Assembly (NCBI GenBank): GCA_024681985.1
Contig: JAIKZU010000155.1
Location: 1-42,979 of the forward strand
From: Lachnospiraceae bacterium
GTDB taxonomy: Bacteria; Bacillota; Clostridia; Lachnospirales; Lachnospiraceae
Length of the DNA: 42,979 nucleotides
Direction of reading: 5' to 3'
Position numbers and translations under genes: made by a program. Of this stretch, positions 31,409 through 40,803 are shown piece by piece (within the stretch, counting starts at the first letter, position 1; every line of letters begins with the position of its first letter). The notes beneath the pieces were generated by a model, which saw nothing but the letters and a program-made list of their open reading frames with translations, had not been told where the DNA came from and ran no database searches.

Positions 31409-31966
31409 ATGAATATGAGGATAGGAACAGGATATGATGTGCATCGCCTGGTACCGGATCGGGAGTTGATCGTTGGCGGTGTAAAGATCGAACATGAATT
31501 GGGACTTTTGGGCCATTCGGATGCGGATGTTTTATTACATGCCATATCGGATGCGCTTTTGGGTGCAGCTGCATTGGGAGATATCGGCAAACATTTTCCG
31601 GACAGTGATGACAGATATAAAGGCATTTCGTCTATGATCCTCTTGGAAAAAGTCAGGGAACTGCTTTTGGAAAAAGGCTATGTGGTGGGGAATGTGGACG
31701 CTACCATTATCGCACAGCGTCCGAAGTTTCGACCTTATATAGATAAAATGTGCCAAAATGTGGCAAATGCTTTGCAAATTCCCGTAGATGCGGTTAATAT
31801 TAAAGCTACCACGGAAGAGGGACTGGGATTTACCGGTGCCGAAGCAGGCATTGCTTCCCAGGCAGTGGCCACCATCGAGTCCATTTACGATACAAGTCTG
31901 GGTCTCGGCGCCTGTGGACGTGAAGCAGGCAGTTGCAGCGGTTGCCCCGGAAACCCTAATCTTTGA
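31409..31966 (+). CDS. ispF: 2-C-methyl-D-erythritol 2,4-cyclodiphosphate synthase, with Cys-containing tail
   Basis: IspF closes the ring in the non-mevalonate isoprenoid pathway as a Zn-dependent trimer. Motifs are GTGYDVHRL with metal ligands Asp and His, [21 protein letters not shown], and [14 protein letters not shown]. Family length is about 155-160 residues; this protein has 185, with a C-terminal extension containing [14 protein letters not shown] (three Cys). The start is 31409, or 31415 which is also in frame with AGG nearby. It begins 18 nt after the tRNA terminator, with only a weak -10-like TATATT between, and is followed by cysS after 32 nt. Confidence 0.93.
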   Translation: MNMRIGTGYDVHRLVPDRELIVGGVKIEHELGLLGHSDADVLLHAISDALLGAAALGDIGKHFPDSDDRYKGISSMILLEKVRELLLEKGYVVGNVDATIIAQRPKFRPYIDKMCQNVANALQIPVDAVNIKATTEEGLGFTGAEAGIASQAVATIESIYDTSLGLGACGREAGSCSGCPGNPNL

Positions 31967-31998
31967 TCAGTATTTTTGACATATAAAGCGAGGAAACT

Positions 31999-33405
31999 AT
32001 GAAGATCTTTAACACACTTTCCAGAAGTAAAGAAGAGTTTAAACCCTTAGAGGAAAACAAGGTGCGGATGTATGTCTGCGGACCTACGGTTTATAATCTT
32101 ATCCATATCGGAAACGCTCGACCCATGATCGTTTTTGATACGGTGCGTCGCTATATGGAATACAAGGGCTATGAAGTAAACTATGTATCCAATTTTACGG
32201 ATGTGGATGACAAGATCATCAAAAAAGCAAACGAAGAAGGCGTGACTTCCGAAGAGATCTCCAAACGGTACATCAAGGAATGTAAACAGGACATGGCAGA
32301 TCTGAATGTTCGTCCTGCCACCACCCATCCTCTGGCGACGGAGGAGATCGGGGGCATGATCGATATGATCTCCACCCTGATCGAAAAGGGCTATGCCTAT
32401 GCGGTGGAGGATGGAACCGTATATTACCGTACCAGAAAGTTTAAGGATTATGGTAAGCTTTCTCATAAGAATATCGATGATCTGGAAGCCGGTCACAGAA
32501 ACATCAATGTCACCGGTGATTTAAAAGAGGATCCTCTGGATTTCGTTCTTTGGAAACCCAAAAAGGAAGGGGAACCCTACTGGACATCCCCTTGGAGTGA
32601 CGGACGTCCCGGCTGGCATATCGAGTGCTCCGTCATGTCAAAGAAATATTTAGGAGACGAGATCGATATCCATGCAGGCGGAGAGGACCTGATCTTTCCC
32701 CATCATGAGAATGAGATCGCCCAGTCCGAAGCGGCAAACGGCGTGGAGTTTTCCAAGTATTGGATGCATAACGGTTTTTTAAAGATCGATAACGAAAAGA
32801 TGTCCAAGTCTGCCGGAAACTTTTTTACGGTCCGTGATATCAAAGAAAAGTATGATCTGCAGGTGCTTCGTTTCTTCATGCTTTCCGCCCATTACAGAAG
32901 CCCTTTGAATTTCAGCGACGAGTTGATGGAATCTGCGAAAAACGGACTGGAACGCATCAAAAACAGCGTCGGCCAGTTATCGTTTTACGAGTCAAATGCG
33001 AAGTTTGATGAACTTACGGAAGACGAAAAGGCCAGTCTTTCGGAAGCAAAGAAATATATCGAAAAGTTCGAAAGCGCCATGGAGGATGATTTTAATACGG
33101 CAGATGCCATTTCTGCAGTATTTGAACTGGTAAAGTACGTCAACCAGAAAGCATCGGAGGAATCTTCCAAAAACTATGTTTTGGAATTGAAAAAAGAGAT
33201 CCTTACCATGACGGATATCCTGGGTCTTTTGGTGGAAACCAAGGAGGAACTTCTGGACGGAGACATCGAGGCGTTGATCGAGGAACGTCAGGCTGCCCGA
33301 AAGGAAAAGAATTTCAAACGGGCAGACGAGATCCGTGATGAGCTCCTGGAAAAAGGCATTGTGTTGGAAGATACCAGAGAAGGCGTAAAATGGAAGAGAG
33401 CATAA
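31999..33405 (+). CDS. cysS: Cysteinyl-tRNA synthetase
   Basis: A 468-residue class I synthetase that charges tRNA-Cys. The HIGH-like motif is HIGNARP (near residue 36), preceded by CGPTVYN with a zinc-ligand Cys. Other zinc ligands lie in WHIECSVMS and in DLIFPHHENE. The KMSKS motif is KMSKSAGN (near residue 268). Length is normal. There is no T-box in the 32-nt gap upstream. It overlaps mrnC by 16 nt. Confidence 0.97.
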   Translation: MKIFNTLSRSKEEFKPLEENKVRMYVCGPTVYNLIHIGNARPMIVFDTVRRYMEYKGYEVNYVSNFTDVDDKIIKKANEEGVTSEEISKRYIKECKQDMADLNVRPATTHPLATEEIGGMIDMISTLIEKGYAYAVEDGTVYYRTRKFKDYGKLSHKNIDDLEAGHRNINVTGDLKEDPLDFVLWKPKKEGEPYWTSPWSDGRPGWHIECSVMSKKYLGDEIDIHAGGEDLIFPHHENEIAQSEAANGVEFSKYWMHNGFLKIDNEKMSKSAGNFFTVRDIKEKYDLQVLRFFMLSAHYRSPLNFSDELMESAKNGLERIKNSVGQLSFYESNAKFDELTEDEKASLSEAKKYIEKFESAMEDDFNTADAISAVFELVKYVNQKASEESSKNYVLELKKEILTMTDILGLLVETKEELLDGDIEALIEERQAARKEKNFKRADEIRDELLEKGIVLEDTREGVKWKRA

Positions 33406-33824
33406 GTTTCGGTTCACTGCGAAAGCGTTATGATATCAAGGAAGCGGACATCAATACCTTTTCCCCTTTGACCTTTGCCTACATCGGGGACAGTGTGTTT
33501 GATGTTATTATCCGTTCCATTGTAGTGGCAAGAGGAAATACACCGGTGAGTAAGATGCACAACGCCTGTTCACGGATCGTATGTGCAGCCTCGCAGGCAG
33601 AAATATTGGATGCCATTACCGATGAACTTTTGGAAGAGGAAGCGGATATGGTCCGACGTGGCAGAAATGCCAAACCGAAGAACAATGCAAAGAATGCCAC
33701 CCAGGAAGATTACAGAAATGCCACAGCCTTTGAGACCCTCATAGGCTATTTGTATATGAAAGGACAAAACGACCGGTTGAATGATCTGGTGATGTCCGGA
33801 CTTAAGAAAACGGGTAAGATCTAA
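33390..33824 (+). CDS. mrnC: Mini-ribonuclease III
   Basis: A 144-residue RNase III-like enzyme without the double-stranded RNA-binding domain; in Bacillus it matures 23S rRNA. The catalytic helix reads AYIGDSVFDVIIR, with the acidic active-site Asp, and the second acidic cluster is in TAFETLIGYLYM. The cysS-mrnC-rlmB order is the conserved Firmicute arrangement. It starts inside cysS and its stop overlaps the rlmB start. Confidence 0.95.
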   Translation: MEESISFGSLRKRYDIKEADINTFSPLTFAYIGDSVFDVIIRSIVVARGNTPVSKMHNACSRIVCAASQAEILDAITDELLEEEADMVRRGRNAKPKNNAKNATQEDYRNATAFETLIGYLYMKGQNDRLNDLVMSGLKKTGKI

Positions 33825-34567
33825 TGAGAGATGAAAGTTCTATCATCATTGGCAGAAATGCGGTTTTAGAGGCGCTTCGTTCAGAGACCACCGTTGAGCG
33901 GATTTTTATTTTGGACGGTTGTAAGGACGGCCCCATTTCCACGATTTTGAGGGAAGCGAAGAAGCAGTCTCTGCCTGTGGATTTTGTAAAAAAAGAAAGA
34001 CTGGATGAGATCTCCTATGAAAAGAAGCACCAGGGTGTGGTGGCCTATGTTGCGGCTTATAAGTATTTCACCGTAGATGAGATGCTCAGTAGTGCAAAGG
34101 AAAAAGGAGAGGATCCTTTTCTGTTTTTATTGGACGGCATCGAAGATCCCCATAATCTGGGAGCGATGATCCGGACAGCCAATCTTTGCGGTGCCCATGG
34201 CGTGATTATTAAAAACCGGGGCGCAGTAGGAATCACCTCTACCGTAGTAAAGGCTTCAGCCGGAGCGGTATCCTATACAAAGGTGGCAAAGGTTACAAAT
34301 CTAAACCAGACCATTGAGCGACTGAAGGAAGAGGGAATGTGGTTTGTATGTGCAGCCATGGACGGAACATTGATGTATGACTGCAATCTGACAGGCCCCA
34401 TTGGTCTTGTGATCGGAAGCGAGGGTGAGGGAGTTTCCCGATTGACGAGAGAAAAATGTGATTTTGTCGCTTCCATCCCCATGAAAGGAGATATCGACTC
34501 CTTGAATGCTTCCGTGGCATGCGGAGTACTGGCTTACGAGATCGTAAGACAGAGAGTAAAAAAATAA
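33824..34567 (+). CDS. rlmB: 23S rRNA (guanosine-2'-O)-methyltransferase RlmB family
   Basis: A 247-residue SPOUT (TrmH/SpoU) 2'-O-methyltransferase. An N-terminal substrate-binding domain (IIIGRNAVLEALRS) is followed by the three knot motifs: LDGIEDPHNLGAMIRTA, LVIGSEGEGVSRL and SLNASVACGVLAYE. It shares one base with the mrnC stop. The target could be another 2'-O site, since paralogues look alike; the gene order supports RlmB/YacO. Confidence 0.93.
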   Translation: MRDESSIIIGRNAVLEALRSETTVERIFILDGCKDGPISTILREAKKQSLPVDFVKKERLDEISYEKKHQGVVAYVAAYKYFTVDEMLSSAKEKGEDPFLFLLDGIEDPHNLGAMIRTANLCGAHGVIIKNRGAVGITSTVVKASAGAVSYTKVAKVTNLNQTIERLKEEGMWFVCAAMDGTLMYDCNLTGPIGLVIGSEGEGVSRLTREKCDFVASIPMKGDIDSLNASVACGVLAYEIVRQRVKK

Positions 34568-34578
34568 GATATTCTGAC

Positions 34579-35193
34579 ATGGGTGATTATTTAAACGAAC
34601 AACAATATGATCAGATCAGTGACGAAGACTTGGTAGCCATTTTTCAGTCCGGGAATATGGAGATGGGCAGTTATATGATCCATCGGTTCTATCCTTTGGT
34701 ACAGCGCTGTGCACGACATCTATTTTTGACGGGAGCGGAGACGGAAGACCTCTATCAGGAGGGTACGGTAGGACTTTTTGAGGCTATGAAGAAGTTTGAA
34801 GTGGGCCGAAATACGCATTTTCAAACATTTGCTTCCGCCTGTATCATGAATTATCAGCTAAAAGCCGTGGAGGCTGCAAATCGCTTAAAACATTCACCGT
34901 TAAATACTTATATTTCCTTGTATTCCACGGACGATGCCAATAAGGAACTCATCGACACCTTAGAATCCAAGGAATATGACGATCCGGAGAAACTGTTTTT
35001 ATCTATGGAAAACTACAGGGATCTGCGGGCAAAAGTATATGAGATCCTAAGCCCCTTTGAGAATAAGGTGCTGGATGCGTATTTAAGCGGCGGGGATTAT
35101 AAGGATATATCCCTGCAGTTAAATAAAGAGGAAAAAAGCATAGACAACGCTATGCAGCGGATACGGAGGAAAATTAAAAAGCAGTTCTCATAA
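34579..35193 (+). CDS. SigH-like RNA polymerase sigma factor
   Basis: A 204-residue sigma-70-family protein. Region 2 is clear (LYQEGTVGLFEAMKKF then THFQTFASACIMNYQ), and a region-4-like helix pair closes the protein (YLSGGDYKDISLQLNKEEKSIDNAMQRIRRK). The position after rlmB matches sigH in Bacillus, although the intervening yacP is missing. An upstream in-frame GTG (34519) would overlap rlmB. ATG 34579 has no good ribosome-binding site and probably depends on coupling to rlmB, which ends 12 nt upstream. The regulon is unknown. Confidence 0.82.
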   Translation: MGDYLNEQQYDQISDEDLVAIFQSGNMEMGSYMIHRFYPLVQRCARHLFLTGAETEDLYQEGTVGLFEAMKKFEVGRNTHFQTFASACIMNYQLKAVEAANRLKHSPLNTYISLYSTDDANKELIDTLESKEYDDPEKLFLSMENYRDLRAKVYEILSPFENKVLDAYLSGGDYKDISLQLNKEEKSIDNAMQRIRRKIKKQFS

Positions 35194-35219
35194 GAAGGGG
35201 TAAAGAAAGAGAGGTAATT

Positions 35220-36347
35220 ATGGGGGAAAAAGCAAAGGTTTATTTTACTGATTTTCGGACAAAGATCGATCAACCGCTGACAGAAAAGCTAAAAGCGCTG
35301 ATCAAAAAAGCCGGCATCATGGATATCGACATGGAGGGCAAATATGTTGCCATTAAAATGCATTTCGGAGAATTGGGAAATCTGGCCTATATCCGTCCGA
35401 ACTACGCAAAAGCGGTAGCGGATGTGGTGAAGGAAAAGGGTGGAAGACCTTTTTTGACGGACTGCAATACCTTATATCCAGGCAGTCGCAAAAATGCACT
35501 GGACCATTTGGACTGTGCAGAGATCAACGGCTTCAATACCGTGACCACCGGATGCCATGTGATCATCGCCGACGGACTTCGGGGAACGGATGATGTGGAG
35601 GTTCCCGTACGAAACGGAGAATTCTGCAAAGAGGCTTTGATCGGCCGTGCCATTATGGAAGCGGATGTTTTTATTTCTTTGAACCATTTCAAGGGACATG
35701 AGGCCACCGGCTTCGGAGGAGCCCTTAAGAATATCGGTATGGGATGCGGCAGCCGTGCCGGAAAGATGGTACAGCACAAAGCCGGCAAACCGGAAGTAAA
35801 TCCGGCTATGTGTAGAAGCTGTAAGCGTTGCGCCAAGGAATGCGGTTCCGATGCCATCTCCTACGGCGAAGGAGGAAAGGCATATATCAACCAGGATCTG
35901 TGCAAGGGCTGCGGACGCTGTATTGGTGCCTGTGCCTTTGATGCCATATCCAATCAGAACGAGGATGCCAACGAACAGCTTTGCTGTAAGATCGCAGAGT
36001 ATTCCCAGGCAGTAGTGGACGGACGTCCCTGTTTCCATATTTCTCTGGTACAGGATATCTCTCCCAACTGTGACTGCCATAGTGAAAATGATGCACCCAT
36101 CCTGCCGGATGTGGGTATGTTTGCTTCCTTTGATCCGGTGGCCTTGGATCAGGCCTGTGTGGATGCATGTATGAAAAATACACCTCTGCCGAACAGTCAG
36201 TTGTCCGACAATCTGGCGAGAGAGGGCTGGAACTTCCATCACGACCACTTTTTAGATTCCAATCCCAATGTGCGGTGGAAGGAAACTTTAGAGCATGCCG
36301 AAAAGATCGGGGTGGGCACCAGAGAATATGAATTGATCAAATTATAA
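35220..36347 (+). CDS. DUF362 protein with two 4Fe-4S clusters
   Basis: A 375-residue protein with a DUF362 N-terminal domain (KVYFTDFRTK, IKMHFGELGN, SLNHFKGHEATGFGGALKNIGMG). Two ferredoxin-type CxxCxxCxxxC motifs follow near residues 197-236 (CRSCKRCAKEC and CKGCGRCIGAC). More cysteines follow near residue 285 (NCDCH) and at QACVDACM. The family is redox-linked, but its exact reaction is not known. A GAGG site precedes the ATG. It lies 27 nt after the sigma factor gene and ends at a shared terminator. Confidence 0.88.
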   Translation: MGEKAKVYFTDFRTKIDQPLTEKLKALIKKAGIMDIDMEGKYVAIKMHFGELGNLAYIRPNYAKAVADVVKEKGGRPFLTDCNTLYPGSRKNALDHLDCAEINGFNTVTTGCHVIIADGLRGTDDVEVPVRNGEFCKEALIGRAIMEADVFISLNHFKGHEATGFGGALKNIGMGCGSRAGKMVQHKAGKPEVNPAMCRSCKRCAKECGSDAISYGEGGKAYINQDLCKGCGRCIGACAFDAISNQNEDANEQLCCKIAEYSQAVVDGRPCFHISLVQDISPNCDCHSENDAPILPDVGMFASFDPVALDQACVDACMKNTPLPNSQLSDNLAREGWNFHHDHFLDSNPNVRWKETLEHAEKIGVGTREYELIKL

Positions 36348-36350
36348 AAT

Positions 36351-36379
36351 AAAGAGACAAGGGATGCCCGTGTCTCTTT
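36351..36379. terminator. Bidirectional terminator between DUF362 and PHP genes
   Basis: Arms AAAGAGACA (36351-36359) and TGTCTCTTT (36371-36379), with an inner GGG/CCC pairing, serve both convergent genes; T-rich DNA follows on both strands. Confidence 0.8.
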
Positions 36380-36387
36380 TCTTTATT

Positions 36388-37197
36388 CTATAACGGCATT
36401 TCTTCCGGATTGCGATCTTTGTAGACCAGATAGGATGTAAAGCCTATGGATCTTAACTCATCGGCTATTTTTTCGAAATGCAGTCCCACATGCTCGGTAT
36501 GGTGCGCATCAGCTCCCAGGGTGATCATTTTTCCACCCATCTTGCGGTAGCGTTTTAAGATCTCAAAAGAGGGGTTGGGCTCTGTCATGTCACAGCGGTA
36601 GGCGCCGGTGTTGACTTCCAAAGAGATGTCATGATCCATTATAAACCGAAAGATCTCATCGATCAGATCTGCATAATCCACATAGTGACAGGCGCCGGCT
36701 TCTTTTCCCAAGTGCCGCATACCGTAGCGGGCTACGTAATCCAAGTGCCCTAAACTGTCGAATCCGTGAAATGCCTGTAGGTTGTCCAGCATGCATTGAT
36801 AATACTCGGTGTACGCTTCCTTGGCATTTCGTCCTTCAAAATAGGAAGGATAGTAGGGGTCTTTTCTGTGGACCACATGGATGGAGCCGATGACGTAATC
36901 AAAATCGCTGTCGTTTAACAGTGCTCGATGTTTTTCGGATAGATGTTCCTGTAAACCTACCTCGATTCCTTTTAAGAGAAATCCGGGGTGTTTTTCCTTT
37001 AGTGCATCCATGGTCTTGTGGTAATGCACAAGGTCCAGATCGAAACGGCCGGGTTCGTTGGGATAATCCCAGTCCAGATGGTCGGTAAATGTGATGCCTG
37101 CCAGGCCTTTTTCCAAGGCAGTAGCAAGCATGTCCTCCGGTAAGACATCACAATCCCCGGAAAAAGCAGTATGCATATGGGTGTCCCAAAGTCCCAT
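36388..37197 (-). CDS. PHP-domain histidinol-phosphatase-type phosphoesterase
   Basis: A 269-residue PHP-fold metal-dependent phosphatase of the HisK/HisJ type. Metal ligands appear in DTHMHTAFSGDC (HxH), TFTDHLD, IGSIHVVH and GADAHHTEHVG. Histidinol-phosphatase is the usual annotation, but no his genes are near, so another phosphate ester is possible. Its own promoter and AGGAGG site lie upstream; it is divergent from gap. Confidence 0.87.
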   Translation of the reverse strand: MGLWDTHMHTAFSGDCDVLPEDMLATALEKGLAGITFTDHLDWDYPNEPGRFDLDLVHYHKTMDALKEKHPGFLLKGIEVGLQEHLSEKHRALLNDSDFDYVIGSIHVVHRKDPYYPSYFEGRNAKEAYTEYYQCMLDNLQAFHGFDSLGHLDYVARYGMRHLGKEAGACHYVDYADLIDEIFRFIMDHDISLEVNTGAYRCDMTEPNPSFEILKRYRKMGGKMITLGADAHHTEHVGLHFEKIADELRSIGFTSYLVYKDRNPEEMPL

Positions 37198-37233
37198 GAA
37201 AAGTCCTCCTTATCAGATGGTTATTTCCTGCTT

Positions 37234-37262
37234 ATTATAGTCAGAGTAAAAAGGATTTGCAA
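37234..37262 (-). promoter_or_regulatory. Promoter of the PHP phosphatase gene
   Basis: On the minus strand, -35 TTGCAA (complement of 37257-37262), 17-bp spacer, perfect -10 TATAAT (complement of 37234-37239). Confidence 0.62.
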
Positions 37263-37311
37263 AGAGATGAAAAAAATTACGTGAAATAATTATCAAACCC
37301 CCATTTTTGCC

Positions 37312-37340
37312 TTGAAATCCGAACGAAAATTGTATATGAT
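37312..37340 (+). promoter_or_regulatory. gap promoter
   Basis: -35 TTGAAA (37312-37317), 17-bp spacer, -10 TATGAT (37335-37340). The leader is about 55 nt before a strong AGGAGG site. Confidence 0.72.
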
Positions 37341-37400
37341 AGGAAACAGTCGGGGGTTAAATCCCACATAAAAATCATTATATTTAGGAGGAAGTTCAAA

Positions 37401-38417
37401 ATGGCAGTTAGAGTAGCTATTAACGGATTTGGACGTATTGGACGTTTGGCTTTCCGTCAGATGTTCGGAGCAGAGGGATATGAGGTAGTTGCGATCAACG
37501 ATCTTACCAGCCCTAAGATGTTAGCACATCTTTTAAAGTATGATTCTTCTCAGGGAAAGTACGAGTTTGCTGACAAGGTTACAAGCAGCGATGATTCCAT
37601 CACTGTTTGCGGTAAGGAGATCAAGATCTACGCATTCCCGGATGCAAACAACTGCCCTTGGGGTGATTTAAAGGTTGACGTAGTATTAGAGTGCTCCGGC
37701 TTCTACACCTCTAAGGAAAAGGCACAGGCTCATATCAATGCCGGCGCCAGAAAGGTAGTTATCTCTGCACCTGCAGGAAATGACCTTCCTACCATCGTAT
37801 ATAACACCAACCATAAGACATTAAAGCCTGAGGACACCATCATCTCCGCAGCTTCTTGTACAACGAACTGCCTGGCTCCCATGGCTGACGCTCTGAATAA
37901 GTATGCACCGATCCAGTCCGGTATCATGGTTACCATCCATGCTTACACAGGTGATCAGATGACATTGGACGGACCTCAGCGTAAGGGCGATCTTCGTCGT
38001 TCCCGTGCTGCAGCTGTTAACATCGTTCCCAACAGCACAGGTGCTGCAAAGGCTATCGGCCTCGTAATCCCTGAGTTGAACGGAAAGCTCATCGGTTCCG
38101 CACAGCGTGTACCTACTCCTACCGGATCCACTACGATCCTTACTGCAGTAGTTAATAAGGCTGATGTTACCGTTGAAGGCATCAACGCTGCTATGAAGGC
38201 TGCTGCAAACGAGTCCTTCGGATACAACGAGGATGAGATCGTTTCTTCCGATATCATCGGTATGAGATTCGGTTCCCTGTTTGATGCAACCCAGACTATG
38301 GTTTCCAAGGTTTCCGATGATCAGTATGAAGTGCAGGTTGTTTCTTGGTATGACAATGAGAACAGCTACACTTCTCAGATGGTTCGGACGATCAAATACT
38401 TCAGTGAGTTAGCATAG
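37401..38417 (+). CDS. gap: Glyceraldehyde-3-phosphate dehydrogenase
   Basis: A 338-residue glycolytic enzyme. The NAD fold begins [15 protein letters not shown], the catalytic Cys lies in [12 protein letters not shown], and later segments [17 protein letters not shown] and [14 protein letters not shown] are canonical. Length and motifs are normal. It heads the gap-pgk-tpiA group; its coding bias toward a few codons suggests high expression. Confidence 0.98.
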   Translation: MAVRVAINGFGRIGRLAFRQMFGAEGYEVVAINDLTSPKMLAHLLKYDSSQGKYEFADKVTSSDDSITVCGKEIKIYAFPDANNCPWGDLKVDVVLECSGFYTSKEKAQAHINAGARKVVISAPAGNDLPTIVYNTNHKTLKPEDTIISAASCTTNCLAPMADALNKYAPIQSGIMVTIHAYTGDQMTLDGPQRKGDLRRSRAAAVNIVPNSTGAAKAIGLVIPELNGKLIGSAQRVPTPTGSTTILTAVVNKADVTVEGINAAMKAAANESFGYNEDEIVSSDIIGMRFGSLFDATQTMVSKVSDDQYEVQVVSWYDNENSYTSQMVRTIKYFSELA

Positions 38418-38446
38418 GCATTGAACACTTAATGAGCGAAGCGAAT

Positions 38447-38481
38447 TTAGTGAGAAAGCCGTTCTGTGAGATTAGTGAGAA
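38447..38481 (+). repeat. Repeat-rich spacer between gap and pgk
   Basis: TTAGTGAGAA occurs twice (38447-38456 and 38472-38481), followed by the palindrome AAGTTCGAACTT and short inverted GTTCTGT/ACAGAAC copies. No ORF or good promoter is visible in 38418-38538. Confidence 0.5.
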
Positions 38482-38538
38482 CGAGTGATAACGAAGTTCG
38501 AACTTAACGAACAGAACATCCTTATAACAGGACATGAC

Positions 38539-38576
38539 TATAGGTCCGGTCTGTATGGACCGGACCTATATTTTTT
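38539..38576 (+). terminator. Strong hairpin plus T-tract directly upstream of pgk
   Basis: Perfect 13-bp arms (38539-38551 and 38558-38570) with a 6-nt loop and six T (38571-38576). The pgk ATG is only 24 nt on, so it is either a gap terminator with read-through or a 5'-end stabilising hairpin. Confidence 0.9.
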
Positions 38577-38600
38577 AAGAAACGAAGGAGGATTTCTATC

Positions 38601-39812
38601 ATGGGACTGAACAAAAAGACAGTTGATGATATCAATGTAAAGGGGCAGCGCGTGCTCTGCAGATGTGACTTCAACGTTCCGTTGATCGACGGAAAGATCA
38701 CGGACGAGAATCGTCTGGTTGCGGCACTTCCCACTATCAAGAAATTGATCGCAGACGGAGGAAAGGTGATCCTTTGCTCTCATCTGGGAAAAGTTAAGAC
38801 AGAAGAAGACAAGCAGACAAAGACGTTGGCTCCCGTAGCAAAGCGTTTGTCCGAGCTTTTGAATCAGGAAGTAAAATTCGTTCCTTCGCCGGTGGTTGTG
38901 GACGACAGTGTGAAGGCTGCCGTAGATGCCATGAACGACGGTGATGTGATCCTTTTGGAGAATACCCGTTTCCGTCCGGAAGAGACAAAGAACGGTGAAG
39001 AGTTCTCAAAGGATCTGGCTTCCCTTTGTGATGTATTTGTAAATGACGCATTCGGTACCGCACATCGTGCACACTGCTCCAATGTTGGTGTAGCAGGTCT
39101 TGTGGATACCGCAGTTGTGGGATATCTGATGGAAAAGGAGATCAACTTCCTCGGAAATGCAGTGGAAAATCCCGTTCGTCCCTTCGTAGCCATCTTAGGT
39201 GGTGCAAAGGTTGCTGATAAGTTAAACGTGATCAATAACCTTTTGGAGAAGTGCGATACCCTGATTATCGGTGGCGGTATGGCTTATACCTTCTTAAAGG
39301 CACAGGGATATGAGATCGGCCTTTCCCTGGTTGATGATTCCAAGATCGATTATTGTAAAGAGATGATGGAAAAGGCTAAGAAAATGGGCAAGGAGATCCT
39401 GCTTCCCATCGATACCGTTACCATCTCTGATTTCCCGAATCCTATTGACGGACCGGTTGATACGGTGATCTGTGATTACGACAAGATGCCTGATGATCGT
39501 GAAGGCTGCGACATCGGACCTAAGACCCAGGAGCTCTTTGCAAATGCGGTTAAGAATGCAAAGACCGTTGTTTGGAACGGACCCATGGGTGTATTTGAGA
39601 ACCCCACCCTTGCAGCAGGAACTCTGGCAGTAGCGAAGGCATTGGCTGAGACAGATGCGACGACCATCATCGGTGGTGGTGATTCCGCAGCAGCTGTAAA
39701 CCAGATGGGCTTCGGTGATAAGATGAGCCACATTTCTACAGGCGGCGGTGCCTCCCTTGAATTCCTCGAGGGTAAGGAACTTCCCGGTGTTGTTGCGGCA
39801 AACGATAAATAA
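38601..39812 (+). CDS. pgk: Phosphoglycerate kinase
   Basis: A 403-residue kinase that makes ATP from 1,3-bisphosphoglycerate. Family segments are [58 protein letters not shown] and the C-terminal nucleotide loop GGGDSAAAV with [15 protein letters not shown] lies 8 nt before the ATG. No promoter lies between the hairpin at 38539-38576 and the gene. Confidence 0.98.
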   Translation: MGLNKKTVDDINVKGQRVLCRCDFNVPLIDGKITDENRLVAALPTIKKLIADGGKVILCSHLGKVKTEEDKQTKTLAPVAKRLSELLNQEVKFVPSPVVVDDSVKAAVDAMNDGDVILLENTRFRPEETKNGEEFSKDLASLCDVFVNDAFGTAHRAHCSNVGVAGLVDTAVVGYLMEKEINFLGNAVENPVRPFVAILGGAKVADKLNVINNLLEKCDTLIIGGGMAYTFLKAQGYEIGLSLVDDSKIDYCKEMMEKAKKMGKEILLPIDTVTISDFPNPIDGPVDTVICDYDKMPDDREGCDIGPKTQELFANAVKNAKTVVWNGPMGVFENPTLAAGTLAVAKALAETDATTIIGGGDSAAAVNQMGFGDKMSHISTGGGASLEFLEGKELPGVVAANDK

Positions 39813-39901
39813 GTACACACATTAAAACCAAGTGATGGCAGGATTTGCGTGATGAAGTGTTTTCCGACAGACACCGCGTAACGTTCCGAAGACACTATGT
39901 A

Positions 39902-39945
39902 TGTCCGTTGGTCTGACGACTTTAGAAGTCAGACCTTTACGGACA
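39902..39945 (+). repeat. Large hairpin in the pgk-tpiA spacer
   Basis: Arms TGTCCGT (39902-39908) + GGTCTGAC (39910-39917) pair with GTCAGACC (39928-39935) + ACGGACA (39939-39945), giving 15 bp with one small internal loop and a 10-nt end loop. No T-tract follows. It sits in a 229-nt gap with no ORF or clear promoter. Confidence 0.6.
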
Positions 39946-39984
39946 TTCATCGGGCTGAGGTAAAGTGGAGTCGGTGCCGAGGAA

Positions 39985-40020
39985 AATACTTACACTCACG
40001 TAAATCCGGTATTAAGTATT
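39985..40020 (+). repeat. Inverted repeat AATACTTA upstream of tpiA
   Basis: Eight-base perfect arms (39985-39992 and 40013-40020) separated by 20 nt, ending 21 nt before the tpiA ATG; an alternative inner TTAC/GTAA pairing is possible. The function is unknown. Confidence 0.45.
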
Positions 40021-40041
40021 GAATAATATTAGGAGAATAAA

Positions 40042-40788
40042 ATGGCAAGAAGAAGAATCATTGCCGGCAACTGGAAGATGAACATGACTCCCAGTGAGGC
40101 AGTAAAATTAGTGGATACCTTAAAGGACCTGGTAAAGAACGATGACGTGGATGTCGTATACTGCGTACCCGCCATCGACATCGTGCCCGTTGTGGAGGCT
40201 GTAAAGGGCTCCAACGTACACGTGGGTGCCGAGAACTTCTACATCGAAGACAAGGGCGCATTTACCGGTGAGATTTCTGCACCCATGTTAAAGGATGCAG
40301 GTGTTGAGTACATCATCATCGGACATTCCGAGAGACGTGATATCTTTGGAGAGAACGATGTTCTGATCAATGCAAAGGTAAAGAAGGCATTTGCCGCAGG
40401 GTTAACACCAATCCTTTGCTGCGGTGAGTCACTGGCTCTTCGTAAGGCGGACACCTATAAGGAATGGATCGCTCGTCAGATCAAGTGGGATCTGGATGGA
40501 GTGACTGCTGATCAGGTAAAGAACCTGGTGATCGCTTATGAGCCCATCTGGGCCATTGGTACCGGTGAGACTGCTACCTCCGATCAGGCAGAAGAGGTTT
40601 GCAAGCTGATCTGTGAACTCATTGCCGATATGTATGATGCTGCAATCGCTGAGGCTGTACGTATCCAGTACGGCGGATCCATGAATGCAGGAAATGCTGC
40701 AGATCTGCTTTCCAAGCCCAACATCGACGGTGGTTTGATCGGTGGTGCTTCCTTAAAGCCCGATTTCGGCCAGATTGTGAATGCATAA
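40042..40788 (+). CDS. tpiA: Triosephosphate isomerase
   Basis: A 248-residue TIM-barrel enzyme that interconverts glyceraldehyde-3-phosphate and dihydroxyacetone phosphate. Key segments are the start [11 protein letters not shown] with the active-site Lys, IIGHSERR with the catalytic His, [10 protein letters not shown] with the catalytic Glu, and the phosphate loop [14 protein letters not shown] precedes the ATG. It is followed by a REP-like hairpin with a T-tract. Confidence 0.98.
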   Translation: MARRRIIAGNWKMNMTPSEAVKLVDTLKDLVKNDDVDVVYCVPAIDIVPVVEAVKGSNVHVGAENFYIEDKGAFTGEISAPMLKDAGVEYIIIGHSERRDIFGENDVLINAKVKKAFAAGLTPILCCGESLALRKADTYKEWIARQIKWDLDGVTADQVKNLVIAYEPIWAIGTGETATSDQAEEVCKLICELIADMYDAAIAEAVRIQYGGSMNAGNAADLLSKPNIDGGLIGGASLKPDFGQIVNA

Positions 40789-40803
40789 TTGAGAAGTTGA
40801 GAA

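Noticed and set aside
31967..31998. T-box riboswitch before cysS
   Set aside because: The gap is only 32 nt, far too short for a T-box, and no terminator is present.
35472..36248. 258-codon minus-strand frame
   Set aside because: It is antisense to the DUF362 ferredoxin gene with its clear 4Fe-4S motifs.
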